64,000 bases of DNA from Planctomycetaceae bacterium (GTDB lineage: Bacteria > Planctomycetota > Planctomycetia > Pirellulales > Pirellulaceae), in contig PBNZ01000002.1 of the NCBI GenBank assembly GCA_002723275.1, positions 292,516-356,515 of the forward strand, in the 5' to 3' direction. Positions 25,647 through 34,800 of the stretch are shown here, piece after piece. Within the stretch, counting starts at the first letter, position 1; each line of letters starts with the position of its first letter. A program made the position numbers and the translations under genes. Under the pieces are notes generated by a model. The model was not told where the DNA came from. It searched no databases and saw only the letters and a program-made list of their open reading frames with translations.

Positions 25647-25994
25647 TCAGCCGAGCAAGTCTTCGTAAATCTCTTCGTTGAACCCGACGATCAGCTTTTT
25701 ACCGACTCGTAGCGTCGGTGCTCGCAGATTTCCAGTGGGTCCCAAGATCACCTTTTTCAAATCGGCAGCTGAGGGCTTTTCTTTTTTCAGGTTGAAGTGA
25801 ACCACCTTTTTGCCCTTGGCAGCGTAGACTTCGCTGACGGTTTTTAGCAGCTCCATCGCCTGCTTTTCCCCGAAGGTATCCTTCTTGGCATCGACCTGTT
25901 CCGTGGCCTCTAAACCTGCATCCGCAAGGAACCCTTGCGTTTTTCCGCAGGTCTTTCAGCCAGGACGATGATAACTCCAATCAATTTTCGGCAT
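25647..25994 (-). CDS. ArsC/Spx-type thioredoxin-fold protein with in-frame TGA at codon 13, probable selenoprotein, 115 aa
   Basis: The ATG at 25994 has an excellent Shine-Dalgarno (GAGGAG, six bases upstream). Twelve codons on, the frame meets TGA (25956-25958) and then stays open for 102 codons. The TGA sits at the first position of a redox motif: Tyr-His-Arg-Pro-Gly-(TGA)-Lys-Thr-Cys-Gly-Lys, that is U-x-x-C, just after a predicted first strand, where thioredoxin-fold proteins have their active Cys. The C-terminal half (Gly-Asn-Leu-Arg-Ala-Pro-Thr-Leu-Arg-Val-Gly-Lys, then Val-Gly-Phe) matches the ArsC/Spx family and includes its cis-Pro region. A strong stem-loop with bacterial SECIS geometry follows the TGA. 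Selenocysteine is the best reading; a nonsense mutation or a base error are the alternatives. Small size and fold suggest a thiol/selenol reductase. The gene is divergent from mutY. Confidence 0.8.
25914..25952 (-). promoter_or_regulatory. bSECIS-like stem-loop directly after the in-frame TGA
   Basis: On the minus strand, three bases after the TGA (25956-25958), ACCTGC (25947-25952) pairs with GCAGGT (25914-25919), and inside it CGCAAGG (25933-25939) pairs with CCTTGCG (25923-25929) across the loop GTT (25930-25932). The apical loop begins 24 bases after the TGA and its first base is G. Bacterial SECIS elements recognised by SelB lie within the coding sequence just after the UGA, with the apical loop about 16-37 bases away and a G in the first loop positions, so the geometry fits. 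Confidence 0.72.
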
Positions 25995-26121
25995 GTTATT
26001 CTCCTCTCGATAAGCGGTCAAGAATCTCTATGATGATATAGTCAGTTTGTCGGAATCAGCAATCGGGTGCTGATAACTTCCGCGTCGTTGACGTGGCTCT
26101 CCTGTCGCATTTGGAACCGTA

Positions 26122-27243
26122 ATGAGCTCGGATGCTATTGATTTCTGCTTACCAGATGCGTCCTGGAATCGACGAGTTCGCCGGTCCTTGTTGACTTGGT
26201 TTCGCCGTAACGCGCGTGATCTACCATGGCGTCGAAATCGAGATCCCTATCGGATTTGGATCAGCGAAGTCATGCTGCAGCAGACGCAGGTCGAAACCGT
26301 CAAGCCGTACTTCAACCGGTTTGTGAAACGATTTCCGCGTGTCGAAGTGCTGGCCAATGCTGATGAGCAGGAAGTCTTGCGGCATTGGGAGGGTCTGGGT
26401 TATTACCGCCGTGCTCGCCAGCTGCATCGCGCAGCAAAGATGATCTGTGACGAATATGGAGGTCAATTCCCACGCGATCCTGACGAGGTACGAGCACTGC
26501 CCGGTATTGGTCGGTATACGGCTGGAGCAATTCTTTCAATTGCTTTTGATGCGCGCGAACCGATCGTTGAAGGTAATACACTTCGCCTCTATAGCCGATT
26601 ACTTGCCTATCGAGATGACCCTCGTGCGACAAGCGGCCAACGCGTGCTGTGGTCTTTCGCTGAATCAGTACTCCCGCGGCAGCAGACCGGAGAATTCAAT
26701 CAGGCGTTGATGGAATTGGGAAGTCTTGTTTGCACACCTCGTTCCCCGCAATGTGATGAATGCCCCGTGAAAAGTCTCTGCCCGACCTATGGGCATGGTT
26801 GGCAGGATCAGATTCCGACCGCTGCGAAAAAGATTGTTTACGAAGACGTTAATGAGGTGGCCGTGGTGGTGCGGAAAAAGAACGCTGTATTGCTGCGTCG
26901 TTGCGGAGAGGGAGAAAGATGGGCGGGACTCTGGGATTTTCCCAGGTTCCGTTCCGAAGATCCGACACAATCACCTCCGGAACTTGAGGAACGTGTTCAG
27001 CAATTGACCGGCGTCCGTGTTGAAGATGCGCAATGGGTAACGGAGATCAAACACGCCGTTACTCGCTATCGAATTACTCTTAGTTGTTTTGAAGCGCACT
27101 ACCAATCGGGTCGCAAAAGGAGCGGCGAGGAATGTGCCTGGGTGACCGTGGATCAGTTGAGTGACTATCCGCTGAGTGTGACGGGCCGTCGTATCGGACG
27201 ACTCGTGGCTGCCGGTGCCTTCGGTAAATCTGCCGCCCTATGA
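26122..27243 (+). CDS. mutY: A/G-specific adenine glycosylase, 373 aa
   Basis: MutY removes adenine opposite 8-oxoguanine. The helix-hairpin-helix (Leu-Pro-Gly-Ile-Gly-Arg-Tyr-Thr-Ala-Gly), the catalytic Glu49 in Ser-Glu-Val-Met-Leu-Gln-Gln-Thr-Gln and the [4Fe-4S] cysteines 204, 211, 214 and 220 (C-x6-C-x2-C-x5-C) are all present, followed by a NUDIX-like domain of about 140 residues that reads the 8-oxoguanine. Where the conserved Asp of the Asp-Gly-Asn motif should be, this protein has Glu150 (Val-Glu-Gly-Asn-Thr). Length is normal. The last six bases overlap the convergent trpC. It is divergent from the selenoprotein candidate, 127 bases between starts. Confidence 0.95.
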   Translation: MSSDAIDFCLPDASWNRRVRRSLLTWFRRNARDLPWRRNRDPYRIWISEVMLQQTQVETVKPYFNRFVKRFPRVEVLANADEQEVLRHWEGLGYYRRARQLHRAAKMICDEYGGQFPRDPDEVRALPGIGRYTAGAILSIAFDAREPIVEGNTLRLYSRLLAYRDDPRATSGQRVLWSFAESVLPRQQTGEFNQALMELGSLVCTPRSPQCDECPVKSLCPTYGHGWQDQIPTAAKKIVYEDVNEVAVVVRKKNAVLLRRCGEGERWAGLWDFPRFRSEDPTQSPPELEERVQQLTGVRVEDAQWVTEIKHAVTRYRITLSCFEAHYQSGRKRSGEECAWVTVDQLSDYPLSVTGRRIGRLVAAGAFGKSAAL

Positions 27244-28020
27244 ATTGAGTAATTCATCGACCGACGCGCCGATGTCGGGTTTCTTCATCAGTCTTTCGCC
27301 GACGAGTAACGCGTTGACGCCTGCTGCTTCGAGCTTCACGACGTCAGCACGACTATCGATACCGCTCTCGCCGACCAAAAGACAGTCGGATGGGATTTTT
27401 TCCCGCATTTGAATCGTATGGTCCAAATCGACTTTGAAGGTTCGCAGATCACGATTGTTAACACCGATCAGTGTTGCACCGGCATCCAACACGCGAGATA
27501 GATTCTCGGGTTCGTAGAATTCAACCAAAGGAGTCAGTCCCAGTTCGATCGACTCGTTATGGAGCTTTCGCAGGTCACAGTCGTCCAAGCATTCGGCGAT
27601 CAGCAAGACACCGTCGGCACCTGCGGCGCGAGCTTCCAGGAGCTGGTAATGATCGAGGATGAAATCCTTACGAAGCAAAGGAACTTCGACAACCTTGCGA
27701 ATTTCCGCGAGATAGTCGAGTGATCCTTGGAAATAGGATTCGTCGGTGAGCACGCTAATGCAGGATGCGCCATGTTGTGCGTAGATTTGAGCGATCTGTA
27801 CGGGATCGAAGTCTGCACGAATCACTCCCTTGGAAGGACTCGCCTTTTTGACTTCTGCGATCAGCTTGATGCGTCCTTCCGGAAGCAATGCATCGAAAAA
27901 GGAACGAACAGCAGGGGCATTTTCGACAGCGGTGCGCAATTCCGACTCAGGCCTGCGCTCTTTCGCAGCCTGGATTTCACCTTTTTTCGTGGCGACGATT
28001 TTGTCGAGAATGGTTGTCAC
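27238..28020 (-). CDS. trpC: Indole-3-glycerol phosphate synthase, 260 aa
   Basis: TrpC closes the indole ring in tryptophan synthesis. Family blocks present: Glu-Val-Lys-Lys-Ala-Ser-Pro-Ser-Lys-Gly (phosphate and substrate Lys), Ser-Val-Leu-Thr-Asp-Glu-x-Tyr-Phe-Gln-Gly-Ser, Leu-Arg-Lys-Asp-Phe-Ile (catalytic Lys), Gly-Val-Asn-Asn-Arg-Asp-Leu and Gly-Glu-Ser-Gly-Ile. The start is GTG at 28020. The gene follows purH after 25 bases, so the two pathways seem to share a transcript; no other trp gene is in the window. Confidence 0.95.
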   Translation of the reverse strand: MTTILDKIVATKKGEIQAAKERRPESELRTAVENAPAVRSFFDALLPEGRIKLIAEVKKASPSKGVIRADFDPVQIAQIYAQHGASCISVLTDESYFQGSLDYLAEIRKVVEVPLLRKDFILDHYQLLEARAAGADGVLLIAECLDDCDLRKLHNESIELGLTPLVEFYEPENLSRVLDAGATLIGVNNRDLRTFKVDLDHTIQMREKIPSDCLLVGESGIDSRADVVKLEAAGVNALLVGERLMKKPDIGASVDELLNS

Positions 28021-28045
28021 GATGAAGGTCCTGACTTGCTCGCCC

Positions 28046-29620
28046 TTAGTGTTTGAAATGCCTTTTTCCGGTGAAGATCATCGGCAGTCGGTGCTCGTTA
28101 CAGGCGTCAATGACTTCCGAGTCACGTTTCGATCCGCCGGGCTGAATGATCGCCGCAATTCCCGCTTGGGCCGCTCGTTGGATTGAGTCGGGAAAGGGGA
28201 AAAATGCATCCGACGACAACACGGCTCCGTTCGCTCGCTTCCCCGCTTTTTGTAAGGCAATTTCTACGGAGTCCACACGGCTCATCTGGCCGGCACCGGC
28301 ACCCCACAGGGCGAGATCATTTGTCACGGTGATGGCATTGCTCTTCACATGACGAACGACCGCCCAACCGAATCTGAGCTCCCTAGCCAGTCGATCATCC
28401 GGTTGTGCCTCGGTAACCACTTTCCATTCATCATACTCATCAGGATTCATGTCGGCCTCTTGGACCAACATGCCACCGCCAATCTGTCGATAGGCGACTT
28501 GTGCTTTGGTGCTTTCGAGTTCACCCACTTCCATCAAGCGGACATTGTTTTTCCACTTCGGCCGTGTCGTTAAGATCTCGACGGATTCCGGAGAGAAACT
28601 CGGAGCGCCGATCGCCTCGATGAACAGTCCGGGCGTGGAAAGCACTTCGGCGGTTGCCGCATCGACTGGTTGATTGAAGGCGAGAATCGATCCAAAGGCG
28701 CTGACCGGATCACCGTCCAACGCTTTCTGCACTGCCGGTGCTAGTTCGTCGGCCGAAGCACAACCGCAGGGATTGTTATGTTTGATGACGACAGCTGCGG
28801 ATCCCGGTAGTGATCGGACGATTGACAGGGCGCTGTCGAGATCCAGCAGATTGTTGTAGGACAGCTCTTTTCCATTGAGCTGCCGCGCTGAAATCAGACT
28901 GGGGCCCGAAGAAGTGCCATCGCTGTAAACGGCAGCCTGCTGATGTGGGTTTTCTCCATATCGCAATACAGCTTTACGCTGCAACTGAATCGAAACATTT
29001 TCGGGGAAGACTTCGTCGGAAGCTCCCAGTTGTTCCTGGAAATAGGAACTGATCGCGGCATCATAAGCGGCAGTTCGGGTGAAGGCCGCACCGGCGAGTT
29101 GCTGTCGGAGTTCAAAGCTGGTCGAGCCCTGTTCCTGCACCTGCTGCAAAATGCTTGCATATTGTTCCGGTGCTGTTGCGATCGTTGTGAAGGCATGGTT
29201 CTTGGCGGCTGCTCGGACAAGGCTCGGACCGCCGATGTCGATCTGCTCGATCGCTTCCGGCATCGTCACGCCTTCTCGGGCCACCGTGGCTTCGAACGGA
29301 TAGAGATTGACGACGACCAGTTCGAAACTGGCAATTCCATGTTCGCCGATCGCTTGCATATCATCGTCGCGGTCATGACGGCAAAGAATCCCGCCGAAGA
29401 CCTTCGGATGCAATGTTTTCAGTCGACCGTCCATCATTTCAGGAAAGCCGGTGTATTCCGAGATATCCTTGACCTCAAGGTCGTTATCACGAAGATGACG
29501 CGCCGTACCGCCTGTGCTGTAGATTTCGACGCCTGCTTCGGCCAGTCCCTTCGCAAAGTCTGCCAGTCCTAGTTTGTCACTCACGCTGATTAGCGCGCGT
29601 TGGATCGGTGGGGAATCCAT
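28046..29620 (-). CDS. purH: Bifunctional AICAR formyltransferase / IMP cyclohydrolase, 524 aa
   Basis: PurH carries out the last two steps of IMP synthesis. The N-terminal cyclohydrolase (Ala-Leu-Ile-Ser-Val-Ser-Asp-Lys, Tyr-Thr-Gly-Phe-Pro-Glu-Met-Met-Asp-Gly-Arg-Leu-Lys-Thr-Leu-His-Pro-Lys) and the C-terminal transformylase (Leu-Arg-Tyr-Gly-Glu-Asn-Pro-His-Gln, Val-Ile-Lys-His-Asn-Asn-Pro-Cys-Gly) are complete, ending in Gly-Lys-Arg-His-Phe-Lys-His. Length is normal. The ATG at 29620 has an AAGGAG seven bases upstream. It is followed by trpC after 25 bases. Confidence 0.97.
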   Translation of the reverse strand: MDSPPIQRALISVSDKLGLADFAKGLAEAGVEIYSTGGTARHLRDNDLEVKDISEYTGFPEMMDGRLKTLHPKVFGGILCRHDRDDDMQAIGEHGIASFELVVVNLYPFEATVAREGVTMPEAIEQIDIGGPSLVRAAAKNHAFTTIATAPEQYASILQQVQEQGSTSFELRQQLAGAAFTRTAAYDAAISSYFQEQLGASDEVFPENVSIQLQRKAVLRYGENPHQQAAVYSDGTSSGPSLISARQLNGKELSYNNLLDLDSALSIVRSLPGSAAVVIKHNNPCGCASADELAPAVQKALDGDPVSAFGSILAFNQPVDAATAEVLSTPGLFIEAIGAPSFSPESVEILTTRPKWKNNVRLMEVGELESTKAQVAYRQIGGGMLVQEADMNPDEYDEWKVVTEAQPDDRLARELRFGWAVVRHVKSNAITVTNDLALWGAGAGQMSRVDSVEIALQKAGKRANGAVLSSDAFFPFPDSIQRAAQAGIAAIIQPGGSKRDSEVIDACNEHRLPMIFTGKRHFKH

Positions 29621-29752
29621 GTCATCTCCTTATGAGCCTCAACGGCGAGATTTCACAAACACCCGACTGATTGTCGACTTTGGTCGGCCGCGGTCAACTC
29701 CCCCGAAGAGCAGGGATTAGGCTCTGACGACGGCCGTTTTGAGATTTGCGAA

Positions 29753-31384
29753 CTAAAAGCCGAAGGGATCTTCGTCATCACCAGCCGGACCGAAGGGATC
29801 TTCGTCGTCGCCAGCTGGGCCGAAGGGATCTTCGTCATCACCAGCCGGACCGAAGGGATCTTCGTCGTCGCCAGCTGGGCCGAAGGGGTCGTCATCCATT
29901 CCATCGTCGAACATACCGTCGTTCTCAACCGGAGGATTGGGATTCTCGGCTGGGGGCGAAACAGGGGTTTCTCGCCTGGGGCTTGGGTCCGAATCGTCAG
30001 CGTCCGTGGTGGTCGGCATTTTGACATGCACAGTCGGTAATTTCGCATTGGTTTCTCGGAGACAGGTAATCGTCCCGTTACTCGCCGCAAGATAGATGCG
30101 ATCCGTCAACTGATTGACGACCGGAATGTCATAACCGGAAATGTCCATCGACATCAGTTTTCCGCCACTCTTGGGGTCGAGCCCAACAAGGTTGCCCTGC
30201 ATGTCGCGGGCGTAAACACGAGATTCACTCGCTGCGAGGACCCGATCGATGCCACTGGTTACCCATTGCGGAAATCCGTCTGACGAAATGCTGTGCAGCT
30301 CTCCCGACTCCGTCACGGCGTAAAGGTTACCCCCGTTGTAGAACAAAGAGTTTCGAATCGGTTCACCGGTGGTGATTTCCCACTGGATCAGGCCGTCGTC
30401 TTCATTCACGCAGTAGACATAGCCGTCGGTCGACGCGACCGCCAGGCGATCCGGCGGGACTTGCACGGAATGTCCGTCGATGGGACCAGCTGCTCGTACC
30501 ATGTACAAAACTTCTGGTTCCGCAGTATTCGCGACGTAAAGTCGTCCACGACCGGCCGGCCAACTGATGGTCGTATCCGTTGCCGTGATAGGTGCGGTAA
30601 CGCGACGGTCAGATTGATAATGCCAGGTGGGCTCTCGCAGAGGAAGCTTGCCCGGTTCCGGAAGACGTGCATTCTCTTTTGGCAGGTAATGTCCTTCGAT
30701 TCGTCCATTGATGGAAGGAGCAAAAACCATTTCGCGGGTCAGGATCGGACCCCATGCCGGGTTTTGTTGCAAAGTTCGCTTCCAGACTTGTTCGCCTGTG
30801 AGCCGTTCCAACAGGTAAAGCGTGGAACCATTGATGACGGAAACATAGCGATCGTTGGCTGCGGGGGTCAGCGTTTGGTATTTGGGGTGGCCGACAAGAA
30901 TCGCCCATTGGGTGCGACCGTTTTCGGCGTCAATTGCTTGAACCGTCCCCGAGTTGGAAGTTACATAGAGCGTGCAGCTCGGCACTCTTTTTTCTTGGAT
31001 TTCGACTTGATAGCCCCGGGCTTCTAATTGAATCTTTTCTTTTTCTGCCAACCGCGCTGCCTCAGCTCCGCCGATCGATCGCCCATCACGACCCAGGTCA
31101 ATGGCGCTAAAGCGACGTACACCCTTATCGAAGGTCACTTCGTAGACCGGATACGATGTGTCCATGAAATTGGCGTGCGATTCTCTGCCGACAACTTGCA
31201 ACTGCATGCCGCCCGCGGACGAACGTTGAGGATCCAGCTCGACCTGCGAATCCCAGGCCACCTCAAGTCCTGCGCGTTGAAAGTCGGAGGCTCGCATCGG
31301 TGTGCGACGGAGCTGCGCTTGGAGCGATTCGCTCGCAATTAGTAACAACGAAAGAACCAAGAGCATAAGACGATAACGATGCAT
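29753..31384 (-). CDS. Secreted PQQ-type beta-propeller protein with an Asp-Pro-Phe-Gly repeat tail, 543 aa
   Basis: The N-terminus is a signal peptide (Leu-Met-Leu-Leu-Val-Leu-Ser-Leu-Leu-Leu-Ile-Ala, cleavage before Gln-Leu-Arg). The middle part has repeated strands with Val-Tyr-Ala-Arg-Asp-Met-Gln-Gly-Asn-Leu and Ala-Ile-Asp-Ala-Glu-Asn-Gly-Arg-Thr-Gln-Trp motifs typical of PQQ-like/quinoprotein propellers; no cofactor-binding residues can be assigned. The last 60 residues are Pro- and Asp-rich and end in four near-identical copies of Asp-Asp-Glu-Asp-Pro-Phe-Gly-Pro-Ala-Gly, encoded by a tandem DNA repeat. The ATG at 31384 has a GAGGTC seven bases upstream. The protein is probably periplasmic; role unknown. 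Confidence 0.8.
   Translation of the reverse strand: MHRYRLMLLVLSLLLIASESLQAQLRRTPMRASDFQRAGLEVAWDSQVELDPQRSSAGGMQLQVVGRESHANFMDTSYPVYEVTFDKGVRRFSAIDLGRDGRSIGGAEAARLAEKEKIQLEARGYQVEIQEKRVPSCTLYVTSNSGTVQAIDAENGRTQWAILVGHPKYQTLTPAANDRYVSVINGSTLYLLERLTGEQVWKRTLQQNPAWGPILTREMVFAPSINGRIEGHYLPKENARLPEPGKLPLREPTWHYQSDRRVTAPITATDTTISWPAGRGRLYVANTAEPEVLYMVRAAGPIDGHSVQVPPDRLAVASTDGYVYCVNEDDGLIQWEITTGEPIRNSLFYNGGNLYAVTESGELHSISSDGFPQWVTSGIDRVLAASESRVYARDMQGNLVGLDPKSGGKLMSMDISGYDIPVVNQLTDRIYLAASNGTITCLRETNAKLPTVHVKMPTTTDADDSDPSPRRETPVSPPAENPNPPVENDGMFDDGMDDDPFGPAGDDEDPFGPAGDDEDPFGPAGDDEDPFGPAGDDEDPFGF
29761..29880 (-). repeat. Tandem repeat, two exact 60-base copies, each of two 30-base halves
   Basis: 29761-29820 and 29821-29880 are identical. 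Each contains two 30-base halves that differ at a few positions, so the array encodes four copies of a ten-residue acidic unit at the C-terminus of the propeller protein, followed by a shorter partial unit at 29881. The exact copying suggests recent duplication by slippage or recombination. It is not a CRISPR array. Confidence 0.95.
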
Positions 31385-31828
31385 GAAAGACCTCGATCGC
31401 GTCGAATCCGATTTTTAATAGCTCGGATTGAGTCTAGAGATAGTGCCAAGCGGGGTGGCCTAACAAGTACAAATTGTCAAGCTTACCACGTGGCGTACGC
31501 TGTTCCGGTTACTTTCCATAATAGTCGATCTTCTTGGCTTCTCTGCATGAAAAACCGGGAATCCGACCGCTTCCCTTTACCGTTTTTGGCGAGGAAATGG
31601 GTCGAGTTTCTAGTCGGATTGAGTGAGGGGTCCCCATAGACCGAAGGGCAAGCCGAATTTAATATGTAAGCTTGTTGAATCTTTCCAAGACCGGGCGTGT
31701 TACGCGATTGAAACATATCAGGGTCACGCCGTTACTTGCCGGTGCTTCAAGAACGTTGACCGCGGGGCATTGACCCTCGTGTTAAGCAATCAGAACCGGC
31801 CCGTTTTCGTGAGCCTGAGGAGTGGGTT
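31385..31828. other. Divergent intergenic region, no gene seen
   Basis: About 444 bases lie between the starts of the propeller gene (minus) and the 1332-residue gene (plus). Short open frames occur on both strands but lack start signals and protein-like composition. The ten-base string CGGATTGAGT appears twice (about 31423 and 31614), which may be chance. I see no tRNA, terminator or convincing promoter pair. Confidence 0.4.
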
Positions 31829-34800
31829 ATGGAGCTTCGAGATCTCGGTCCCGACAGCCAACCGGCTCTTGAACAGACGCTCGGTTATCTGAATTTTTCG
31901 TCCGGCGCTCCGGATACTCTGTTCCTGGGGCACCTGAATCAGCTTTTTGCGGAAATCAGGGATCATCGCGATCAGGGCGAAAAAAAAACCAGTTCGAGGC
32001 AACCGACTGCGATATGGCAGATCCTGGGTCAACTTTGGCAATCGGAACTGCAGTCGTTGCGAGATTCGTCGCCTGCCTTTCAGGATGCGACCCAGGTCAC
32101 CGCGGTCCTGGATCTGGTGCTCAACCATGTGATTCTGGGATTCCGAGACTTCCATCGAGACCTGTTGTTCCACCACTCGGACGACAGCCTGATTACGCCT
32201 TTCTCGCTGGGCCGAATTTGTGAGGCCGTATTACGCCAAGGTGCACCGTGGGGCGAAGTCGATCGGATTCGAGATCGTGCGATTCGGGATCTCAATGACT
32301 TTGTGGGATACCGACCGGTTGCTGTGCTCGAGTCCCGAGTATTGGAACCCTATGACCACGAACGTGTGCGACCGATTCCGCTGTACATCGAGGGTGCGGG
32401 GGTCACGTTAGGTTCGTACGAGGAGGTCGTGAACCTTGCTCTTGAGGTTCTTCGCGAAACGGATTCTGTCGTGTTGGGTGCAGCCTGTTTTGTGCCGGAC
32501 AACCTTCAAGAGTTGGCCATTGATCCCCGCGCGTATGACTTTGAACATCCCGTCAACAAGCGCCCCAACTATCACTTTGGTCAATGGGATCCACATGCGA
32601 TCGACAACCGTGGATTCTACTATCGGTTTGTGATTCAGCAGGTCACGCTTGATGCATTGATGAGTCGGATTGACTCGACATCGAACGTGCCGAAACACGA
32701 GTTGAAGTTTGAAGCAGCCGCGGTTCTTGCCGGAACGATTTTGATGGCGTCGGGTGTCAGCGGCGCCGGACCTGACAATCATGACTCAACGATCACCTTG
32801 GGGAATCTGCTGCCTCGCATCGCGACGTTTCGAGATGTCTTCTATGAACAGTTGATGGATCGCTTGGCAGCTCGAGATCCCGAGCATGCGAAGCGATTGA
32901 AGGAAGAATCACAGCGACTTCGCCAGCCGTTTGGAGCTGCTCGCCAACATCTCAACTCACAACTAACTCGGCAACGAGCTTCTCAATTGGAGCATGTGCG
33001 GTTGGCAAGTTTATTTGCACGAATGGGTTATCCGGAAGCTGCGCAGCGGCAGATCGATGCACTTCCAGTCGCTTCGGCGCGGATGCTTTGCCAGATTGAT
33101 TGCAATCTGACGCTCGCTCAACGCGACATTGATGAGAGCGAGTTGGCGCGGGCTCATGAATGGCTGGCCGATACGCGCGACATTTTGCAGCGTGGAATCG
33201 AATGCGGAGCGATCCTCGATCCCTGGAATATCCTCGGATTTGACGGAAACTTCAGCCTCTTCCCGGCCATGGAAAATAGTATCCATGATCATCGTGTTGA
33301 TGAGATGCTGGATATTGTGGACGAGACCTTTGAAACCTACAGCCGTTTATGGAGTGCTGCTGCCGCCCTCGACAATCAAACGGTTTCAACCGAAGTCGAT
33401 GCAGAATTTCGTGACTTTGCCAGTTGGTGGCATCAGTTTGCAGTGCATGAAGTCAGTTGTGTTGATTCGGCCGATTCGCTCGATCTCTTTCGAGCGGCCA
33501 AAGACGTAGTGGACGCGTTAGCCCATTGGCATCAGGCCGGCGAGGCTACAGGCGATATCGCATTTTGGGCTCCCTATGTCGAAAAATTTGATTCGGCTCG
33601 CGCCTATGTGATGGTGATCGAAATGCTACTCGATCGTAGCGATATTGTGGCGGCACGTGCACTGTTGATTCACTGGCTCAGTCAGGCCGATGTGTCGCCG
33701 CTCGAACAGGGCGATGATTCGTTCCACCGACTAGCAACTCGATGGCTGATGGAGGTTCTTGAAATCAATCCAAACGCCGGTGTCGGACCGGTATTGGAGG
33801 GTTCGTTACCGATAGAAACATGGCGCCGCGTCCAGAAGTTTTTCGACTATTTGGAGGCCAACGCTGGCGATTATTGGCATGTTCCCAGCTTCGGTTTGAA
33901 TTCCACCAACAATGATTCGGATATCGAGCCAGTAGATGCCGCTGATGAGCCGACGGACGAGGAAGAAGATGATTTATTCGGTGCGGCTTATGAAGACGTT
34001 GTCTATCGAGACAGTACCGACGACGGGGTGGAAGGCAGCATTTACGACACGAGTCATCGCAATGATGATCAACTTGATATTGTCCATGACCAAATTGCGA
34101 GTCGCCTCTCGTTTTTGAATTCTCTGGCTCGACTTCGTCGCATCGCGTCACTGTCGTGGATGTTGGCCGAGCCGGAAGAGGACGGTGAGTGCTTCGAGGA
34201 GAGCCTGCGGCATTGGCTTCAGCATGGGGTTCAGCTCAAGGAAGCTCTGGCACAGTTATTGGTCGACGTGGGTCGATACCGTCTTACGCGACCGTCCCAT
34301 GATTATATGTCGATGGCGGAATTTGATCGCGACCGAATGATCAAAGAGTCGTTGATGGAACATATCATCGGCGCGAGTGTCGAACTCAGCCAAACTGATC
34401 AGTTCATTCACTGTGCTCTCAAGACCTCCGATCTTGATTTGCCCGAGGATGAAGCAGCCGCAATCTCCTTGTTGCGAGCAGCAGTACAGGGGCGACATGA
34501 CGATGCTAGCGCAGCCTGGGAACAATTGAAGGATGCGCTCAGCGAGAAACCCATTCTCTATGTTCCGCTCGTTCGAGGTGGTAGCCCAAAAAAAATTGTC
34601 GAAGTTCGCAATCGCCAACAAATATTGCGACTCTTGTTGGCCTGGCTTCCCCGCTTGGGAATGCTCAATGAAACACGCGATCTGATCGACCTGGTGCGGA
34701 CCATGGAACGAGCCACGCCAGCGGGACCTGGGTCGGTAACCGAATTCGATGATCTGTTTGAGATCGGCTTTCGCTCACTGGTCGACTGTATCATCCGAGC

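Noticed and set aside
25699..25980. 93-residue minus-strand frame over the selenoprotein candidate
   Set aside because: It lies in another frame, has no Shine-Dalgarno and a Arg/Gly-rich composition without family resemblance; the ATG at 25994 with its strong signal and the thioredoxin-fold product explain the region.
29761..29880. Direct repeats considered as a CRISPR array
   Set aside because: The units are contiguous without spacers and lie in frame in a protein tail.
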